Assembly (NCBI GenBank): GCA_016182645.1
Contig: JACPGD010000249.1
Location: 1 to 33,839, forward strand
DNA from: Candidatus Hydrogenedentota bacterium
GTDB lineage: Bacteria > Hydrogenedentota > Hydrogenedentia > Hydrogenedentales > JACPGD01
DNA: 33,839 bases
Reading direction: 5' to 3'
Shown here: in pieces, positions 15,898-24,601 of the stretch
How the letters are laid out: the number at the start of each line of letters is the position of its first letter
Position numbering within the stretch: the first letter of the stretch is position 1
Program-made: the position numbers and the translations under genes
Notes under the pieces: model-generated
Told to the model about the DNA's origin: nothing
The model's database searches: none
Seen by the model: the letters and a program-made list of their open reading frames with translations, nothing else

Positions 15898-17376
15898 CTA
15901 GCTCGCCGTGCCCGCGCCCAATTCAACACACGCCAGGTTGTTCATATCGCGGAGGAGCAATCGGCTCCCCGCCAGTGCCAGCGGGCCCCAGGCATCATGT
16001 CCGTGCAGGATTTCCGCGTGGCCCAATAGGCTATATCCGGGTTTCGTGGCATCGAGCATGGTCAGCGCGCCTTCGTCATCCAGGATTAAGAACTTGCCGT
16101 CGGCCAGCAGGAACGGCCCCAAGCCGAAGCGGTTGTCCGCGCCGCTCGACCAGACGGTAGTGCCGTCTGGCTTCATGCACACAAACTGGCCTTTGAGCGC
16201 CCCGGCATCCTTGGGCATGATCCCGTAGAGCAATCCCTCGTGAAAGATGGGCGTCTGTTGTTCGCATGACAGGATCTGATCCGGCGTCTTGTCGTAGACT
16301 ACTTCCACCCCCATCCCGCCGGCCGTCGCCTGAACTTTGAGCAGACGGCTGCCCTTCCCATAGCCGGCCGTCACGAAGATCAGGTCTTCTCCGGCCTTGA
16401 CGGGCGAAGGTGCCACCACCTTGGCGTCCCAGGGGAGGTCCCACAACAGCTTTCCCGAGGAATCCGGCTCCGCCGAAACACACGCGGTGCCGCCCAAGGC
16501 CGAATAGAGGTACACCTTGCGCCCAAGGAGCGTCATCGGGATGACCGAGGAGTGGGACATCTTCCAGCCGCGGGGATTGGGCGTCTGCCACAAGACCTTT
16601 CCTGTTTCACACGCCACCCCAATCAGGAGGGCACTGGCGCCACAGGGCGCGATAACCGCCACGTCGTTGTCGATGAACGGACATTGCCCCGAGTACCAGA
16701 GGGGCACCTCGGTGCCGAAGTCCTTCGTCAGGTCGATGCCCCAGCGGAAATCGCCGCGGGCCGCATCAAGGCAAACCACATGGCACTTAGGTCCGACTGT
16801 TACCACGTATCTGTCCGTCACGGCCGGGATGGTGCGAGACATGCCGTGATTACGCTTGATATTGATGTCGTAGGAGCGCCGCCAAATCTCTTTCCCGTCT
16901 TCCAGCGAGAGGCAGCGGACGGCGTCGGCGCGCTTTTCCACGTCGTAGTCCATCAAGTAGACACATCCATTCAACACGGTGGGCGCTGCATAACCGTCTC
17001 CCACGGGGACTTTCCACACCACTTTCGGCCCGCCTTCCGGCCAGGAATCGGCGAGGGACGTCGGGTCCGTGGCAATGTTCGACGCCGCGGGGCCACGAAA
17101 GGACGTCCACGCGCCGGGAAGACTGGCGGGGTGCCCGTCCGATTTCTGAAAGACGCCCGCCAGGTTTATTTGAGCGGCTTTCGAGGGATCGACCGCCGGG
17201 CGGCCATCATGACCCGGTACCTCCGCCTCAAGCAGCCACGCGGGATGGTAGACAAGCCAGGAATAGAGCGCGGCCATTCCGGCAAATACAAGGAGGCCAG
17301 GCAGTCCAATCAGCACTGCCGAGCGTGTCCTCGGATTTTGTCCGATAGCACCTAAATCTAGAGCTGTCAAGGACAT
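15898..17376 (-). CDS. Membrane-anchored PQQ-like beta-propeller protein
   Basis: 492 aa; N-terminal TM (SAVLIGLPGLLVFAGMAALYSWLV), AWTSFRGPAASNIA motif, blades (CLSLEDGKEIWRRS, CLDAARGDFRWG). Confidence 0.86.
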   Translation of the reverse strand: MSLTALDLGAIGQNPRTRSAVLIGLPGLLVFAGMAALYSWLVYHPAWLLEAEVPGHDGRPAVDPSKAAQINLAGVFQKSDGHPASLPGAWTSFRGPAASNIATDPTSLADSWPEGGPKVVWKVPVGDGYAAPTVLNGCVYLMDYDVEKRADAVRCLSLEDGKEIWRRSYDINIKRNHGMSRTIPAVTDRYVVTVGPKCHVVCLDAARGDFRWGIDLTKDFGTEVPLWYSGQCPFIDNDVAVIAPCGASALLIGVACETGKVLWQTPNPRGWKMSHSSVIPMTLLGRKVYLYSALGGTACVSAEPDSSGKLLWDLPWDAKVVAPSPVKAGEDLIFVTAGYGKGSRLLKVQATAGGMGVEVVYDKTPDQILSCEQQTPIFHEGLLYGIMPKDAGALKGQFVCMKPDGTTVWSSGADNRFGLGPFLLADGKFLILDDEGALTMLDATKPGYSLLGHAEILHGHDAWGPLALAGSRLLLRDMNNLACVELGAGTAS

Positions 17377-17532
17377 AAAATGAAGTTTCCGTTAACGCAG
17401 AGTTTGCCGCGAAAGCACAGTTCAGGCCACGCAGCCTCCTCTGAGTCTGTTGTCCGGATACAGAAACTCAGAAATTGCAACAAATGAAATATATCTTTCC
17501 TTCCCGGCACTGGCACTGGGAAAATGGCACCC

Positions 17533-17553
17533 GGCGCCATGGCGCCCGGCGCC
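17533..17553. repeat. Short GGCGCC-rich palindrome in intergenic region
   Basis: GGCGCCATGGCGCC perfect palindrome at 17533-17546, plus a third GGCGCC at 17548-17553. Confidence 0.6.
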
Positions 17554-17671
17554 GCATCGCACCGGGAGCTCATGCCTTGACACGGCCACGAGTCTGGACC
17601 CGCAGAACGCAGGCCGTCTAAGTGACCATCAATCTCGCGCGCCGGTTACACCTGCCCCGCGCCGATTGTCC

Positions 17672-18400
17672 CTAAAGTGCTTTCAGTGCTGATTTTACCT
17701 CATTTCCCTCCTCAATGGCACGATACAACGTTCTGTTGAACTCCGCCAAGGCGGGATCGGCCCCAGCGGACAGCGTCTGCAACAGCAGGATCAAGGCCGG
17801 CTGCTCCAAATCGTCAAAGCTCCTGTAGGTAACATACGTAACTTTCCAGCCATCGCTCGTGCCCACGACCCCTTTGTCGTACGGCCGCTTCGCTTCCCCC
17901 ATGAATTCTGAAGTGCGGACGGCTTTCCGCAATGCTTCGCCCGACGACGGCACCAGCAGGCTGGCTATATTCGCAACCTCATTAACAGCCTCCTGCATGG
18001 CCGATGCCGAGGGGGAAGGCGCCAAGGCCCGAGGCGTAAGCCAGATGATCGCCGTTTCCAAGGACTCGCCGGCGCCGATCAAGTTCATGAAGCACTGGAA
18101 CTCGGGTAGTGGCTTTGTATAACCCGCAATCTGCCGGCCCGAAAGCGATTGCCGGTCGAGAGGTTTGTAGGCTTTCGACTCCGCCAGGGCGCCCGCCTCG
18201 CCGAGGGTTTCCACCGCCATCGCGGGAATTTGGGCGTGCGAGTTCCGCCAGGCGAGATAGCCAACGCCGCCAACAATGAGGAAAATGACGCAAACTATTT
18301 CAAACCATTTCTCACGTGTGATCTTCCGTTGATGTACTGGCTCCGGTGCCGGCGGCGGCGCGGGATAGGGCAGTGCTTTTCCTGTTAAGGGGTCGAACAT
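17672..18400 (-). CDS. Hypothetical protein with one N-terminal TM helix
   Basis: 242 aa ORF: Pro-rich N-terminus, TM (WFEIVCVIFLIVGGVGYLAW), no recognised domain. Confidence 0.65.
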   Translation of the reverse strand: MFDPLTGKALPYPAPPPAPEPVHQRKITREKWFEIVCVIFLIVGGVGYLAWRNSHAQIPAMAVETLGEAGALAESKAYKPLDRQSLSGRQIAGYTKPLPEFQCFMNLIGAGESLETAIIWLTPRALAPSPSASAMQEAVNEVANIASLLVPSSGEALRKAVRTSEFMGEAKRPYDKGVVGTSDGWKVTYVTYRSFDDLEQPALILLLQTLSAGADPALAEFNRTLYRAIEEGNEVKSALKAL

Positions 18401-18602
18401 ACGGGCGGTCTTGCTCCCAGTTCCTCTGGCTGGCCCTTACCCTCTGCCCGCGGACACGCGGAAAGATCCAGCCCGTCAACCATGTATTCGGCGCGTCATG
18501 TGGATCGCGTCAGCCGCCGCCGCATAGAATTGCGCGCCGAAGACTAACATGGGTTTCAGCCTGGCCGTAAACCGGCACGACACTGCGCGGGTCTTGAGTA
18601 CA

Positions 18603-18815
18603 ATGCGCAAGACAATTCTAACCATTTACTACACCGCCCTGGTAATTGCCGGAGCATCGCTGCTGTATCTGCTCTTCATCTTTGGCCACACAGAGACGGC
18701 GCCGCTGCCACGCGTGCTCACCACGGCCGGCGTGGCGGCAGTGAGCGCGCTCGTGGCAGGCATATTGCAGTGGGCCGGACTTCCAAAAACCGAAGACCGA
18801 AAAGAAGAGAAGTAA
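18603..18815 (+). CDS. Small two-TM hypothetical membrane protein
   Basis: MRKTILTIYYTALVIAGASLLYLLFIFGHTETAPLPRVLTTAGVAAVSALVAGILQWAGLPKTEDRKEEK; credible membrane topology, no homology recognised. Confidence 0.5.
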   Translation: MRKTILTIYYTALVIAGASLLYLLFIFGHTETAPLPRVLTTAGVAAVSALVAGILQWAGLPKTEDRKEEK

Positions 18816-18838
18816 CAGATCCCACGAGTAGTCGCACC

Positions 18839-18869
18839 GAGTAGTCGAGCGCTCGCCGAGCGCGCGACT
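18839..18869 (+). repeat. Palindromic intergenic repeat, family B copy 2
   Basis: gagtagtcgagcgctcgccgagcgcgcgact; compare reverse complement of 3358-3388. Confidence 0.65.
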
Positions 18870-18948
18870 GAACTGCGCGCAGTCTTTGGTCATTGACGCC
18901 GCTCAAAGGCACTACGGTGTTCGTGTAAGAAAGGAGCTCGTGTTGCTT

Positions 18949-20295
18949 ATGGCCTTGCGTATCCGCCGACTTGCGCTCACGCTTGTGATGCTGGCAACGC
19001 TCGCGCAGCCTGCGGCCCTTGCCGCGGATGCCCCACGGTCTGGCTGGCCCGAGTTTCGCGGCCCACTAGGCAACGGGCACGCCCCGGCGCCCAAGGCGGC
19101 AGACGCGCCGGCCGTCCCGCTGCAATGGAGTGAGACGGAAAATGTCGCGTGGAAGACCCCCATACCCTTCCGCGGCTGGTCCACACCGGTGGTCCTGGAG
19201 GGCAAGATCTGGATCACGACGGCCACCGAGGAAGGGCACGACTTCTATGTGCTGAGTGTGGACGCGGCCACCGGGGAAATCCTCCTCAACAAGCAACTCT
19301 TCCACGCCGACAACCCGGAGCCGCTCGGGAACAACGTGAACTCCTATGCCTCCCCGACGGCAGTGGTCGAGCCTGGCCGCGTCTACGTCCATTTTGGGAG
19401 CTACGGGACGGCTTGTTTGGATACAGGCTCTGGCGAAGTCCTCTGGCAACGCCAGGATCTGCCCTGCCGCCACTTCCGGGGGCCGGGCGCCTCTCCAATC
19501 CTGTTCGAGAACCTGCTCATCCTCACCATGGACGGGGCCGACGTGCAGTATGTCGCCGCGCTCGAAAAGACCACGGGGGAGACCGTCTGGCGGACGGACA
19601 GGACGACAGCCTGGATAGACTTGGACGAAAACGGCCAACCAAAGCGGGAAGGCGACTTTCGCAAGGCGTTCACGACGCCACTCGTGATAGACGCAGCGGG
19701 AAAGAAACAACTGATTAGTCCGTCTTCCTACACCATTTATTCCTACGACGTGCGTACAGGCCAGGAGATCTGGCGCGGCGTCCACACCAGTTATTCCCCC
19801 GCGTCCCGGCCGCTGTTCGACGGGAAACTGCTGTTTGTGCCCACGGGCCGGGGCAAAAGTGAACTCTGGGCCATCCGTCCGGACGGCGCCGGCGACGTGA
19901 CAGCCACCCAGGTGGTGTGGAAACTCGACGGGCCGGCCATTCCCCAGGAACCTTCGGGCATATTGGTCGATGACCTGTTGTATCTCGTCAGCAATCAAGG
20001 GGAGGCCACCTGCGTCGATACGGCCATGGGCGCCCCGCTCTGGAGCGAACGGCTCGGCGGCAACTACGTGGCCTCGCCGGTATACGCGGCCGGGCGGCTG
20101 TATTTCGGCAGCATGCAGGGAAAGACAACGGTGCTGAAACCGGGCCGCGCCTATGAAATACTCGCGACAAACACCTTGGGCGGAGGGTTGGACGACGGAT
20201 TCATGGCGTCCCCCGCCGTCGTGGACGACGCGCTCTATCTGCGCACCAGGACCCACCTGTACCTGATTCGGGAAGGAGCAAAGCCCGCCGAGTAA
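18949..20295 (+). CDS. Secreted PQQ-binding-like beta-propeller repeat protein
   Basis: ORF 18886..20295; from ATG 18949 signal peptide MALRIRRLALTLVMLATLAQPAALA then SGWPEFRGPLGNGHA; blades such as SVDAATGEILLNKQL, CLDTGSGEVLWQR, SYDVRTGQEIWRG. Confidence 0.87.
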   Translation: MALRIRRLALTLVMLATLAQPAALAADAPRSGWPEFRGPLGNGHAPAPKAADAPAVPLQWSETENVAWKTPIPFRGWSTPVVLEGKIWITTATEEGHDFYVLSVDAATGEILLNKQLFHADNPEPLGNNVNSYASPTAVVEPGRVYVHFGSYGTACLDTGSGEVLWQRQDLPCRHFRGPGASPILFENLLILTMDGADVQYVAALEKTTGETVWRTDRTTAWIDLDENGQPKREGDFRKAFTTPLVIDAAGKKQLISPSSYTIYSYDVRTGQEIWRGVHTSYSPASRPLFDGKLLFVPTGRGKSELWAIRPDGAGDVTATQVVWKLDGPAIPQEPSGILVDDLLYLVSNQGEATCVDTAMGAPLWSERLGGNYVASPVYAAGRLYFGSMQGKTTVLKPGRAYEILATNTLGGGLDDGFMASPAVVDDALYLRTRTHLYLIREGAKPAE

Positions 20296-20339
20296 CTGTT
20301 CAGTCGTGGGCGCCTGTCCGCCTCAGTTTTTGGATTTAT

Positions 20340-20360
20340 AAACGGGAGCTACGCAGGTCG
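20340..20360 (+). repeat. Short repeat, family D copy 1
   Basis: aaacgggagctacgcaggtcg; 19/21 identity by hand to the reverse complement of 23269-23289. Confidence 0.5.
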
Positions 20361-20469
20361 CATTTGCAGTGGAAGTGCCTGAAGGTCGCTCACCGCTTGC
20401 CTCCTGGCCGGACCCTAGGATATCGTTGCCGCACCGGAAGACGATTCGCAAGTATCCAACGGAGACGGC

Positions 20470-21687
20470 TTGGTGCTATTGCAGGGCCATGACATCTTGG
20501 CGTTTACTTACGCGGATTGGCACGCAAGTTGGAGCACCCCCCAACAGATTATGTCGCGCCTGGCGCCCCAGAACCGAGTCCTCTTCGTGGACCAGCCGCG
20601 CTCCTTTCTCTATGGGATCAAGCGGCCCGATCCGCAAGGGGCCGGCGTCTGGCAGGGGCCGCGGCTCCAGGAGGTACGGCCCAACCTGCTTGTCTACCAT
20701 CCGCCTCACTGCTTCCTGCCCGTGGGCCGGCTGCCACTCAGCCTGGCCAAGGTGACGCTGCGGCTGAATGGACGCCGTCTCGCCCGTTTGGTGGGCAAGC
20801 AGATGCGGAAGCTGGGCATCCGCCGGCCCATCCTCTGGAACTTCTCGCCGCTCCATGGCAAGGCCGTGCCACACCTGCCCCGGCGCCTCGCGATATATGA
20901 TATTTGTGATGAGTGGGCGAGCTATGTCCCCGATCGGAGCGGTAAGGAGGTCCTGAGGTGGATCGAGGAAGCCCTTACACGCCAGGCGGATCTGGTCTTT
21001 GTCGGCTCGGAGAACATGTTGCAGAAGCGGGCCGGGCTGAACCCGGAGATGCATGTGGTTTACCATGCGGCGGACTTTGCGCACTTTTCTCGGGCCGCCT
21101 CGCCCAATACCGCCGTGCCGCGGGACTTGGCGGGCCTCCCCCGCCCTATCATTGGGGCCATCGGCGTGATGGATTGCGCGCGGTTTGACGTGGATCTCGT
21201 GGCGGCAGTGGCGGCGGCCCGGCCTCAGTGGTCCATTGTCTTGGTGGGACCGGCGCGGCCAGGTCTGGATCTGACTCGACTTAAAGCGTGTGCTAATGTA
21301 TACTTACTTGGAAACCGGGCGGTGGAGGAATTGCCCGCGTACCTGCGCGGAATGGACGTGGCCCTGATTCCTTATCAGATGAATGACGCGACGGCCAATA
21401 TTTACCCGCTTAAGTTGCAGGAGTATTTGTCCGGTGCGAAGCCGGTGGTCAGTCCGCCGTTGCCTTCGGTGCGACCGTATGGGAACGTCGTGTATTTGGC
21501 GGACGGACCGGAGGAATGTGTGAAAGCTGTCGAGCGGGCGTTGGCGGAGGACACCGCGGAGCGGCGGGAAGCGCGGCAGGCGGTGGCGCGTGAGAATTCC
21601 TGGGAACAGCGCGTCGAGGAGAAATCGAGGCACGTGCTGCGGAAGCTACAGGATAAGATGGCTGCGGAAGGAGCGAACGCCGTATGA
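20470..21687 (+). CDS. Glycosyltransferase (GT-B fold, family 1/4-like)
   Basis: 405 aa: RRLAIYDICDEWASYVP, FVGSENMLQKRAGLNPEMHVVYHAADFAHF, VALIPYQMNDATANIYPLKLQEYLSGAKPVVS. Confidence 0.84.
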   Translation: MVLLQGHDILAFTYADWHASWSTPQQIMSRLAPQNRVLFVDQPRSFLYGIKRPDPQGAGVWQGPRLQEVRPNLLVYHPPHCFLPVGRLPLSLAKVTLRLNGRRLARLVGKQMRKLGIRRPILWNFSPLHGKAVPHLPRRLAIYDICDEWASYVPDRSGKEVLRWIEEALTRQADLVFVGSENMLQKRAGLNPEMHVVYHAADFAHFSRAASPNTAVPRDLAGLPRPIIGAIGVMDCARFDVDLVAAVAAARPQWSIVLVGPARPGLDLTRLKACANVYLLGNRAVEELPAYLRGMDVALIPYQMNDATANIYPLKLQEYLSGAKPVVSPPLPSVRPYGNVVYLADGPEECVKAVERALAEDTAERREARQAVARENSWEQRVEEKSRHVLRKLQDKMAAEGANAV

Positions 21688-23234
21688 GCACCTATGTACG
21701 TGGCGGTCTGGCGAACAGTCCACTGTTTTTCGTGGTGATGATGCTGTTCACCCTGACCCTGGCCATCTCTGTCATCGTGGTGCAGCACCAGGCCGTGTTT
21801 CTGCTGGTGGGCACGCTGTTCTTCATCCTGTTCGTGAGCTACCCGGTGGTGGGCGTGTACTTCACGACCGCGCTGCTGCTGCTCTCGGGCTCGCATGGCA
21901 TCGTGGGCTACGTGGGGGACAGTTCAGATCTAGCGGTCACCTTGTCCAAGCTGAGCGGCACGGCGGCGCTGGTGGCCTGGATGATCAATGTCTTGATGAA
22001 GAAGATCCCCTTTGCCGTGAACTGGGTGGCGATCTGGCTGTGCGCGTTCTGTGGCTGGGCGCTCATGGGCACGGCGCTGGCCCCGGATGTAGTCAAACAG
22101 ATGCCGGAGTGGGTGCGCCTGGTCACGATCCTCGGGTTCTATCTGCTGGCCATCAACGCGCTGCACACACCGCGCGCTGTCCACATTTATGTTGTAATTC
22201 TGGTCCTCTGCGGGTTCTTAATGTCGCTCGTGGCCGTGGCGCAGTACCTGTTCCCGCAACTCCAGGTGAGCGGCGAGAAGGCGTGGTCATCGCTCGGGGC
22301 GGTGGACGCGGCGTTTATCGACACGGAGTCCCTGCAGGGCGGGCCGGCCATTCGCGCGTCGGGGCGGGCGGGTCACTCGAATTGGCTGGCGTTCACCGTG
22401 CTGCTGATTCTGCCGCTCAACCTGTATTGGTACTCCGTCGTCCGCGCCAAGACGTTGAAGCTGTTCATCATCGCGTCTGTGGTGCTGCAATTGTGCGCGC
22501 TCATCTTGACCTTCACGCGCACGGGATTCCTCATCGGCGTCGTCCTGGCCGTGCTGATGCTGATGAAGAAGATGGTGAAGTTGACGCCGCAGCGCTTTTT
22601 TGGCTTCCTCGTGGCGGTCGCGCTTGTGTACATGCTGGTGCTGCCCTCATCTTACAAAGAGCGTGTGTTCACCCCGAAGCAATACGCGAAGAGCACGTCG
22701 GTCCAGAGCCGGCTCCAGTTGCAGGAATCCGCGACGGCTTATGCGGTGGAGAACCCCTTGTTTGGGCTGGGGATGGGCGGCTTTGGTTTCAACTTTATTC
22801 AAGAAACTAACACGACCGCCCTGACCATGAAGTACATGGTGCAGCACCAGCAATGGAACCCGGTCTTCGTGGGCACGCACAACATGTACCTCGAGATCCT
22901 CGCCAGTACCGGCTTCCCTGGCCTGATCATGTTCATCTGCTTCTATGTGCTCATGGTGCGCAAGTTGTTTGTGCTCGAGCAGGAATATGAGCAAGAAGGC
23001 GACACGCAGGGCGCGGCCCTGGCCTCTGCCTTGTTCATCAGCCTCGTGGGCTTCATGCTTTGCTCGGTGTTCCTGCACGCGCTGACCCAGAAGATCTGGT
23101 GGATGATCGCCGCGGCCGCCACCGTGCTGCCGCTGTACGAGATGTCCTTCAAGGGGCAGGTCGTGACGCGGTTCCACGCCACGACCGAAGACCCGAAGAG
23201 CCTCCAGCCCGTTGCGGCCTTGCCATCGCCTTGA
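21684..23234 (+). CDS. O-antigen ligase/polymerase-like (Wzy_C family) membrane protein
   Basis: 516 aa polytopic protein; ATGA overlap with the upstream GT; Wzy_C-like region (ILTFTRTGFLIGVVLAVLML...NPLFGLGMGGFG...VGTHNMYLEILASTGFPGLIMF). Confidence 0.88.
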   Translation: MSTYVRGGLANSPLFFVVMMLFTLTLAISVIVVQHQAVFLLVGTLFFILFVSYPVVGVYFTTALLLLSGSHGIVGYVGDSSDLAVTLSKLSGTAALVAWMINVLMKKIPFAVNWVAIWLCAFCGWALMGTALAPDVVKQMPEWVRLVTILGFYLLAINALHTPRAVHIYVVILVLCGFLMSLVAVAQYLFPQLQVSGEKAWSSLGAVDAAFIDTESLQGGPAIRASGRAGHSNWLAFTVLLILPLNLYWYSVVRAKTLKLFIIASVVLQLCALILTFTRTGFLIGVVLAVLMLMKKMVKLTPQRFFGFLVAVALVYMLVLPSSYKERVFTPKQYAKSTSVQSRLQLQESATAYAVENPLFGLGMGGFGFNFIQETNTTALTMKYMVQHQQWNPVFVGTHNMYLEILASTGFPGLIMFICFYVLMVRKLFVLEQEYEQEGDTQGAALASALFISLVGFMLCSVFLHALTQKIWWMIAAAATVLPLYEMSFKGQVVTRFHATTEDPKSLQPVAALPSP

Positions 23235-23268
23235 CAGGGACAACTGGACAGCAGGGACAAGGGAAGAG

Positions 23269-23299
23269 CGATCTACGTAGCTCCCGTTTGAAACGGGAG
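23269..23299. repeat. Family D copy 2 with perfect hairpin CTCCCGTTT-g-AAACGGGAG
   Basis: cgatctacgtagctcccgtttgaaacgggag; 9-bp perfect stem 23281-23289/23291-23299, no T-tract. Confidence 0.6.
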
Positions 23300-23349
23300 T
23301 GGGCTGGCACCCATGACTGAATGGCTACGGCAGAGTAAGGCGGGGTAGT

Positions 23350-24519
23350 GTGGCGCCGGTCAATGTTCTTTATCTCATCCGCACGTGGGCACTGGGGGGC
23401 TCGCACACGATAGTGCGGCTGCTGATGAAGCACCTGCCGAAAGACGAGTTCAACATCATCACCGTGCCGTATGACGCGCCGGGGGATGGGGACGAGCGGT
23501 TTATCGAGTCGGTCCGGCGGCAGGGGGACGACGTAGCGCCGGAACGGATCCCCTGGAAGTCGCGCGAGAACTGGTTCCAGGCGCGCGCGAGGGTGGCGGA
23601 ACTCATCCGGAAGTACGACATCCAGCTTATCCATTGCCACGACACGCACTCGAACGTGCTCGTGGGGCTGGGGCGCCGCCGCTGGCCCTGTGCCTGCATT
23701 GCGAGTCCTTACGGGTGGTGGCAGGCGCCCTGGCACGTGCAGGCCCATGTGTATCATTGGGTGGAGAAGAACCTGGCCCTCCCTCACTTCGAGCGCGTGT
23801 ACACCGTCTCGCAGGACATGAAGCGAAAGATTATGCGGGGCCGGACGCCCGAATCACGCATCCGCGTCATTCATACGGGGCTGGATCTGGCGTTCCTTGA
23901 GCAGGGCCAGGCGCGGGAAACGGTCCGGCGCGCGTCCGGTTTTGATGCCCAGCAGGTGGTCGTGGGCACCGTCAGCCGCCTCTTCCGCGAAAAGGGACAT
24001 AAGTATCTACTGGACGCGCTGCACCTGCTCCGGGACGAACACCCAGAACTGCGCGCGTTGATCGTCGGCACCGGCGACCAGCGGACGGCGCTTGAGACTC
24101 AGGCGCGCACGCTGGGAATGGGCGACCGCGTGATTTTCACTGGATTCTATGACGACTTGCCCGGGGCGTTGCGCGCCATGGACATCTTTTGCCAGCCGAG
24201 CATTGATCACGAGGGGTTTCCCACTGCCGTGCTCGAGGCCCAGGCGGCCGGTCTGCCGGTCATTGCGTCGGACATCGGGGGAACGGTCGAAACGATAGAC
24301 CCGGGCGTCACGGGGCTGCTCGTGCGTCCCGCCAACGCGGCGGCCCTGGCCGGAGCACTCCGGCAGCTCGTCGCGGATCCCGGCCGGCGTCAAGCGATGG
24401 GCGCGGTGGCCCGCCCTTGGATCGAACGCAGCTTCACCCTGCAAGCGATGATAAGCCAAATGATCCAGACATATGAGGAAGCGATGGCCGAGTATCGGAC
24501 GGGACGGAGAAGGACCTGA
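23350..24519 (+). CDS. Glycosyltransferase family 4 protein
   Basis: 389 aa (GTG start): IRTWALGGSHTIVRLL, HCHDTHSNVLVGLG, VGTVSRLFREKGHKYLLDAL, DIFCQPSIDHEGFPTAVLEAQAAGLPVIASDIGGTVE. Confidence 0.93.
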   Translation: MAPVNVLYLIRTWALGGSHTIVRLLMKHLPKDEFNIITVPYDAPGDGDERFIESVRRQGDDVAPERIPWKSRENWFQARARVAELIRKYDIQLIHCHDTHSNVLVGLGRRRWPCACIASPYGWWQAPWHVQAHVYHWVEKNLALPHFERVYTVSQDMKRKIMRGRTPESRIRVIHTGLDLAFLEQGQARETVRRASGFDAQQVVVGTVSRLFREKGHKYLLDALHLLRDEHPELRALIVGTGDQRTALETQARTLGMGDRVIFTGFYDDLPGALRAMDIFCQPSIDHEGFPTAVLEAQAAGLPVIASDIGGTVETIDPGVTGLLVRPANAAALAGALRQLVADPGRRQAMGAVARPWIERSFTLQAMISQMIQTYEEAMAEYRTGRRRT

Positions 24520-24601
24520 AGGCAACGGCGGCAGGTAGAGGAGAAGTACTGGGGCACCCTTAACCGGATACTGTCCCCAATTAGGATCAGGGAGAGGGAT
24601 C

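Noticed and set aside
17460-17520. Minus-strand sigma-70-like promoter (gatatatttcatttg) for the redox operon
   Set aside because: AT-rich -10-like sequence is present but no convincing -35 at correct spacing; not reported as a feature.
19066-20256. 396-aa minus-strand ORF
   Set aside because: Opposite strand of the clear beta-propeller gene 18949..20295.
24540-24600. Possible repeat remnant (tactggggcacccttaaccggatactgtccccaatta)
   Set aside because: Imperfect ggggca/tgtcccc pairing and no second copy noticed in the window; insufficient to call.
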